The position numbers and the translations under genes were made by a program. A stretch of 7,700 nt of DNA from Firmicutes bacterium UBA994. GTDB taxonomy: Bacteria > Bacillota > UBA994. Below the pieces are notes generated by a model. That model saw only the letters and a list, made by a program, of their open reading frames with translations. It did not search any database and was not told where the DNA came from. Below are positions 4,970-7,700 of this stretch, piece by piece; the first letter of the stretch is position 1, and every line of letters begins with the position of its first letter. The stretch covers positions 1 to 7,700 of the forward strand of contig DBBC01000073.1 of assembly GCA_002292025.1 (NCBI GenBank), given 5' to 3'.

Positions 4970-6265
4970 TCACCCCTCTTGGACCATACGGGCCAGTTCT
5001 TTGCCCTGCGTCGGGCATGAGATAAGCGCAAGCTCAGGGAAGTGCGAACTTAACTCGTTGAAAGTTAAGCCGTCAAGAAACATACTGCCGCGCAAACAGA
5101 CGTCCGGAACAAGGACGAGCGTATCTGGCTTTAGGTTGGCACTTGTCAACGCTGCTTTAATATCGTGCCCGCCAAGCAGGCCTGTGACAGTGACGTAACC
5201 GCCAAAAAGCTTGTTGGGGGCTACCAGCAGGTCTACCGCCCCGCCTTCGAGGTTAACAATGTGTTGCAGCCGCCGCATCACGAATTGTGCACTTTCGCCG
5301 GTGACCCAAGTGACGGGCCGCGCACGGGCAGCCTTATTCCTCCGTCGTGCCCACTCCCCGCAAAAGTCATCGATAAAGGAGCGGCACAACCCCACTCCGT
5401 TCTCCAGTTGCGGATACCCATCGTACCATGTATGGCGAGGGAAGTCTGCCTGCGCCAAAACATAGAACTCATCCGCGGCATAGACCACGCTTACGCCGTG
5501 TTTGCGCCGCATGCGCGTACCGAAAGCGAACACCTCTCTGAGCACGGCTCGGGCAGAAGCGGCGTCATATCCGGTCAGATGCATTAGCCCTGTGCGGTGG
5601 CCCGTAAGACCAACCGGCACTACCGCCACGGATTCCACGCCCGGGTACAGTGCCGTTAGGTCGAGTAAACTCCGTAAGAGCTCCGGCCCATCGTTAAGCC
5701 CAGGCACCAGCACAAGTTGCGCGTGGACAGCAATGCCGTGCGACACCAGCTCTTTTATCTGTTCCATTACAGCGGCAGCCCTATGGTTCTGCATGATAAA
5801 GGCGCGCAGATCGGGGTTAGTGCTGTGTACAGACACGTAAATAGGAGAAATGCGTTCGCGCAGTATGCGCTCCCAACACTCATCGTCGATGTTGGTCAGA
5901 CTGACAAAGGAGCCGTATACCAGTGAAAGCCGGTAGTCGTCGTCCCTGACGTAGAGAGTATCGCGCTGTCCTTGAGGCATCTGTTGTACAAAGCAGAACA
6001 CGCAGTTGTTCCGGCAAGTGTGGATCTGATCGATGACAGGCGAGTCGAACACCAGGCCAACATCCGTACCGGATTCATGCTTGACAATGTAGGTCTGTTC
6101 CACTTTATCTAAGGCTACGATACGCATGACCGGCAGAGCTAAGGCCTGCTTCCAGTCGATAATGTCTCGTATGGCCTTGCCGTTGACGCTGATAATACTC
6201 TGCCCAGCGTATAATCCTGCCCGGGCGGCGGGCGAAGCGGGCAATACTTCTGTGATTTTGTGCAC
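4970..6265 (-). CDS. PDZ-domain radical SAM protein, DUF512 family
   Basis: This protein of about 431 residues has an unknown substrate. From the GTG start, a PDZ-like domain (about 1-60; PASPAARAGLYAGQSIISVNG) is followed by a radical-SAM [4Fe-4S] cluster motif C-x3-C-x2-C (Cys84, Cys88, Cys91 in CRNNCVFCFVQQMP). The DUF512 region has ADEFY (264-268) and GYPQLENGVGL (283-293), and NKLFGGYVTVTGLLGG (351-366) lies near the C-terminus. It is likely cytosolic; no signal or membrane segment is seen. GTG 6265 is preferred because GGGAGG (6271-6276) lies 5 nt upstream and the family begins near this point. An in-frame ATG at 6286 would add 7 residues, but it has no clear ribosome site and sits about 5 nt from the predicted transcript start. 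It is the first gene of the operon with der and gpsA. The recurrent neighbourhood with der suggests a housekeeping role, but this is inference. Confidence 0.92.
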   Translation of the reverse strand: MHKITEVLPASPAARAGLYAGQSIISVNGKAIRDIIDWKQALALPVMRIVALDKVEQTYIVKHESGTDVGLVFDSPVIDQIHTCRNNCVFCFVQQMPQGQRDTLYVRDDDYRLSLVYGSFVSLTNIDDECWERILRERISPIYVSVHSTNPDLRAFIMQNHRAAAVMEQIKELVSHGIAVHAQLVLVPGLNDGPELLRSLLDLTALYPGVESVAVVPVGLTGHRTGLMHLTGYDAASARAVLREVFAFGTRMRRKHGVSVVYAADEFYVLAQADFPRHTWYDGYPQLENGVGLCRSFIDDFCGEWARRRNKAARARPVTWVTGESAQFVMRRLQHIVNLEGGAVDLLVAPNKLFGGYVTVTGLLGGHDIKAALTSANLKPDTLVLVPDVCLRGSMFLDGLTFNELSSHFPELALISCPTQGKELARMVQEG

Positions 6266-6297
6266 ATTGACCTCCCGGAACGTCATCTTCAGCCCAC

Positions 6298-6326
6298 ATT
6301 ATCCCGCACTGCTGCTGCGACGTCAA
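6298..6326 (-). promoter_or_regulatory. Sigma-A promoter of the DUF512-der-gpsA operon
   Basis: On the minus strand TTGACG (6321-6326) and GATAAT (6298-6303) are separated by exactly 17 nt, each one mismatch from consensus. Transcription would start near 6291. It lies between the S1 gene terminator and the DUF512 gene, so the three downstream genes probably form their own unit. I see no operator-like palindrome over it. Confidence 0.8.
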
Positions 6327-6352
6327 GCTAGGCTAACTCCTCTGCGCGTGTC

Positions 6353-6399
6353 AAAAAAGCAGCACTAGGCCCCTATGCGCACTGCACATTGAGGCCTAG
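6353..6399 (-). terminator. Rho-independent terminator of the S1-domain gene
   Basis: Read leftward, CTAGGCC (6393-6399) pairs with GGCCTAG (6365-6371). A short T-G, C-G, A/A-mismatch step follows, then ATGTGC (6384-6389) pairs with GCGCAT (6375-6380) around a 3-nt loop. A run of six T (6353-6358) follows after 6 nt. The hairpin starts 14 nt past the S1 stop codon. The gap before the U-run makes it somewhat non-standard. Confidence 0.75.
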
Positions 6400-6413
6400 G
6401 TTGTGAAGGATGA

Positions 6414-7700
6414 CTACTCTTTGTCTTTCTTCAGCAGCTCTCCGAACACATCGCCGAGCGTGACCTTGCTCTCTTCGCGGTAGCTATGGTTGCGTTCATC
6501 ACGGCCGCGTCTTTCGCCGCGGTCGCGCCGCTCCCCGCGCTCGGGACGGTCAGGGCGATCTTGTTGCGGACGCTCTTCTGCTTCTTTAATAGATAGGCTG
6601 ACACGGTGTTCCGCAGGCGCGATGGATAGTATCTTGACCGTAACTTGGTCACCGGGCCTCACTGCGTCCTCGGTCTTCTCCACGCGCTCATAGGCGAGCT
6701 GCGAGATGTGTACGAGTCCCTCAATCCCCGGCGCGATTTCCACGAAAGCGCCAAAACTTGCCGTACGCACCACGCGACCGGGCACAATCGCGCCCACCGT
6801 AAACATCTCTGTGATCTTGTTCCACGGATCGCCCTCGCCTTGCTTGATGCTCAAGGAAACGCGGCCTTTTTCGCGGTCAACCCCGAGGATCTTCACTTTG
6901 ACCTCTTGCCCCACGGTTAACGCTTCTTGCGGGTGGCTGACGCGCTGCCAGGCGATTTCGGATACATGCACAAGTCCGTCTACGCCGCCTAAGTCAACAA
7001 AGGCACCAAAATCTGTTAGCCGTTGCACCGTGCCGTCGCGGAGATGACCTGGGATGAGAACTTCCCACGTTTTGGCTTTAATTTCCTCAGTCTTTTTCTC
7101 CAGCGCTTCTTTGCGTGACACCACTACCCGACGACGTGACTCCTCAATCTCTTTAACTAACACGGACACAGTCTGGCCGATGTAGGCAGTGAGGTCGGGC
7201 ACGTAGCGCAAGTCAACGTGTGACGCAGGCATAAAGGACTTGATCCCCAGCACATCAACCATCACGCCACCCTTGACCGCTTCGACGATCTTGCCTTGCA
7301 AGATTGCCCCCGCATCGCGAGCAGCTCTGATGTCTTCCATGCTCTGCTCTTCAACCGCACGGCGCTTAGAGAGAAATATCTTGTCTTCTTTGCCGTCGAA
7401 ACGGAGAACTACAGCGCTAATGGTCTCACCGATGCGGCACATTTCGATGGGATTAAAGCTGGGGTCATGACTAAGTTCGCTCTTGCTGATATACCCCTCG
7501 GATTTTTGTCCGATGTCCACTAGGACACCGTCTGCATCCGCGCTTACGACTATCCCCTCAACCAGTTGTCCGCGTTTGAGCGTGGTAAAGTGAGCGGACT
7601 CACTGGCAGCAGTGAGTTCTTGTGCCTCGCTTTCTGGCACCTCAGGGAGTTTGTTCTCCGTGGGCTCCTCTACCGCTGTCTCCGGCACCTCGGGGAGTTT
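6414..7700 (-). CDS. rpsA: S1-domain RNA-binding protein, ribosomal protein S1-like (5' end outside window)
   Basis: The frame is open to the window edge, so 428 residues are visible and the true start is unseen. An acidic, proline-rich leader (about 1-40) precedes four S1 RNA-binding domains at about 42-112, 131-199, 216-286 and 301-372. Domains 3 and 4 are the most canonical (DFGAFVDLGGVDGLVHVSEI; SFGAFVEIAPGIEGLVHISQL). An Arg/Glu/Asp-rich tail (about 376-407) and a terminal LGDVFGELLKK follow, both common in clostridial S1 proteins. Such proteins bind mRNA and are S1-like in translation, though in Firmicutes their ribosomal role is less firm than in E. coli. The leader lacks an obvious start with a ribosome site. 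It could be the linker of an IspH-S1 fusion, a form known in Clostridia; this cannot be decided here. Confidence 0.92.
   Translation of the reverse strand, partial: KLPEVPETAVEEPTENKLPEVPESEAQELTAASESAHFTTLKRGQLVEGIVVSADADGVLVDIGQKSEGYISKSELSHDPSFNPIEMCRIGETISAVVLRFDGKEDKIFLSKRRAVEEQSMEDIRAARDAGAILQGKIVEAVKGGVMVDVLGIKSFMPASHVDLRYVPDLTAYIGQTVSVLVKEIEESRRRVVVSRKEALEKKTEEIKAKTWEVLIPGHLRDGTVQRLTDFGAFVDLGGVDGLVHVSEIAWQRVSHPQEALTVGQEVKVKILGVDREKGRVSLSIKQGEGDPWNKITEMFTVGAIVPGRVVRTASFGAFVEIAPGIEGLVHISQLAYERVEKTEDAVRPGDQVTVKILSIAPAEHRVSLSIKEAEERPQQDRPDRPERGERRDRGERRGRDERNHSYREESKVTLGDVFGELLKKDKE
7636..7700 (-). repeat. 48-nt-period direct repeat in the acidic leader of the S1 protein
   Basis: The 17-nt plus-strand words at 7636-7652 and 7684-7700 are identical except for one base and are spaced exactly 48 nt (16 codons). 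They encode KLPEVPET and KLPEVPES. The second copy touches the window edge, so more copies may lie beyond it. Confidence 0.8.

Noticed and set aside
5165..5587. 140-codon plus-strand frame
   Set aside because: It is antisense to the conserved DUF512 region, without a family match or a ribosome site of note.
1..7700. CRISPR array, riboswitch, phage or toxin-antitoxin genes
   Set aside because: Reading both strands I found no regularly spaced repeats, no leader with a known riboswitch pattern and no proteins of those classes.

Overview
The window looks like a chromosomal stretch from a Gram-positive, clostridia-type Firmicute with moderately high GC. Three things point there: a consensus HrcA/CIRCE operator, sigma-A-type promoters with strong GGAGG-type ribosome binding sites, and the gene order S1 protein, PDZ/radical-SAM DUF512 protein, der, gpsA. 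That order is typical of Clostridia. The species cannot be named from this sequence.

Left part (1-2394), accessory. The N-terminal 332 codons of a type I restriction-modification methyltransferase (hsdM) run leftward off the window edge. Diverging from it is a small heat-shock protein gene (Hsp20). It has a strong promoter overlapped by a perfect CIRCE operator and ends in a 17-bp hairpin terminator. Beyond that terminator lies a decayed second hsdM copy in the same orientation as the intact one. It lacks its start, carries a 1-nt frameshift and has at least two large internal deletions. Over about 204 bp it is about 92% identical to the intact gene, so hsp20 sits between an hsdM gene and an hsdM relic.

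Middle (2395-2610). A tRNA-Pro(GGG) gene with encoded CCA is transcribed leftward from its own promoter. Its 3' end faces the restriction-modification region. A short CACGAAG/CTTCGTG inverted-repeat stretch separates it from gpsA.

Right part (2611-7700), core genes, all leftward. An S1-domain (ribosomal protein S1-like) gene enters from the right edge and ends at its own terminator. A sigma-A promoter then starts a three-gene operon: PDZ/radical-SAM DUF512 protein, der (ribosome-assembly GTPase) and gpsA (glycerol-3-phosphate dehydrogenase). The first two genes are 6 nt apart, with the der ribosome binding site lying over the end of the DUF512 gene. The plsY gene often found between der and gpsA in related genomes is absent here.

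I found no convincing undescribed system. The most unusual items are the hsdM gene/relic pair around a CIRCE-controlled hsp20 next to a tRNA gene, and the possibility that the S1 gene is the C-terminal part of a longer fusion protein.
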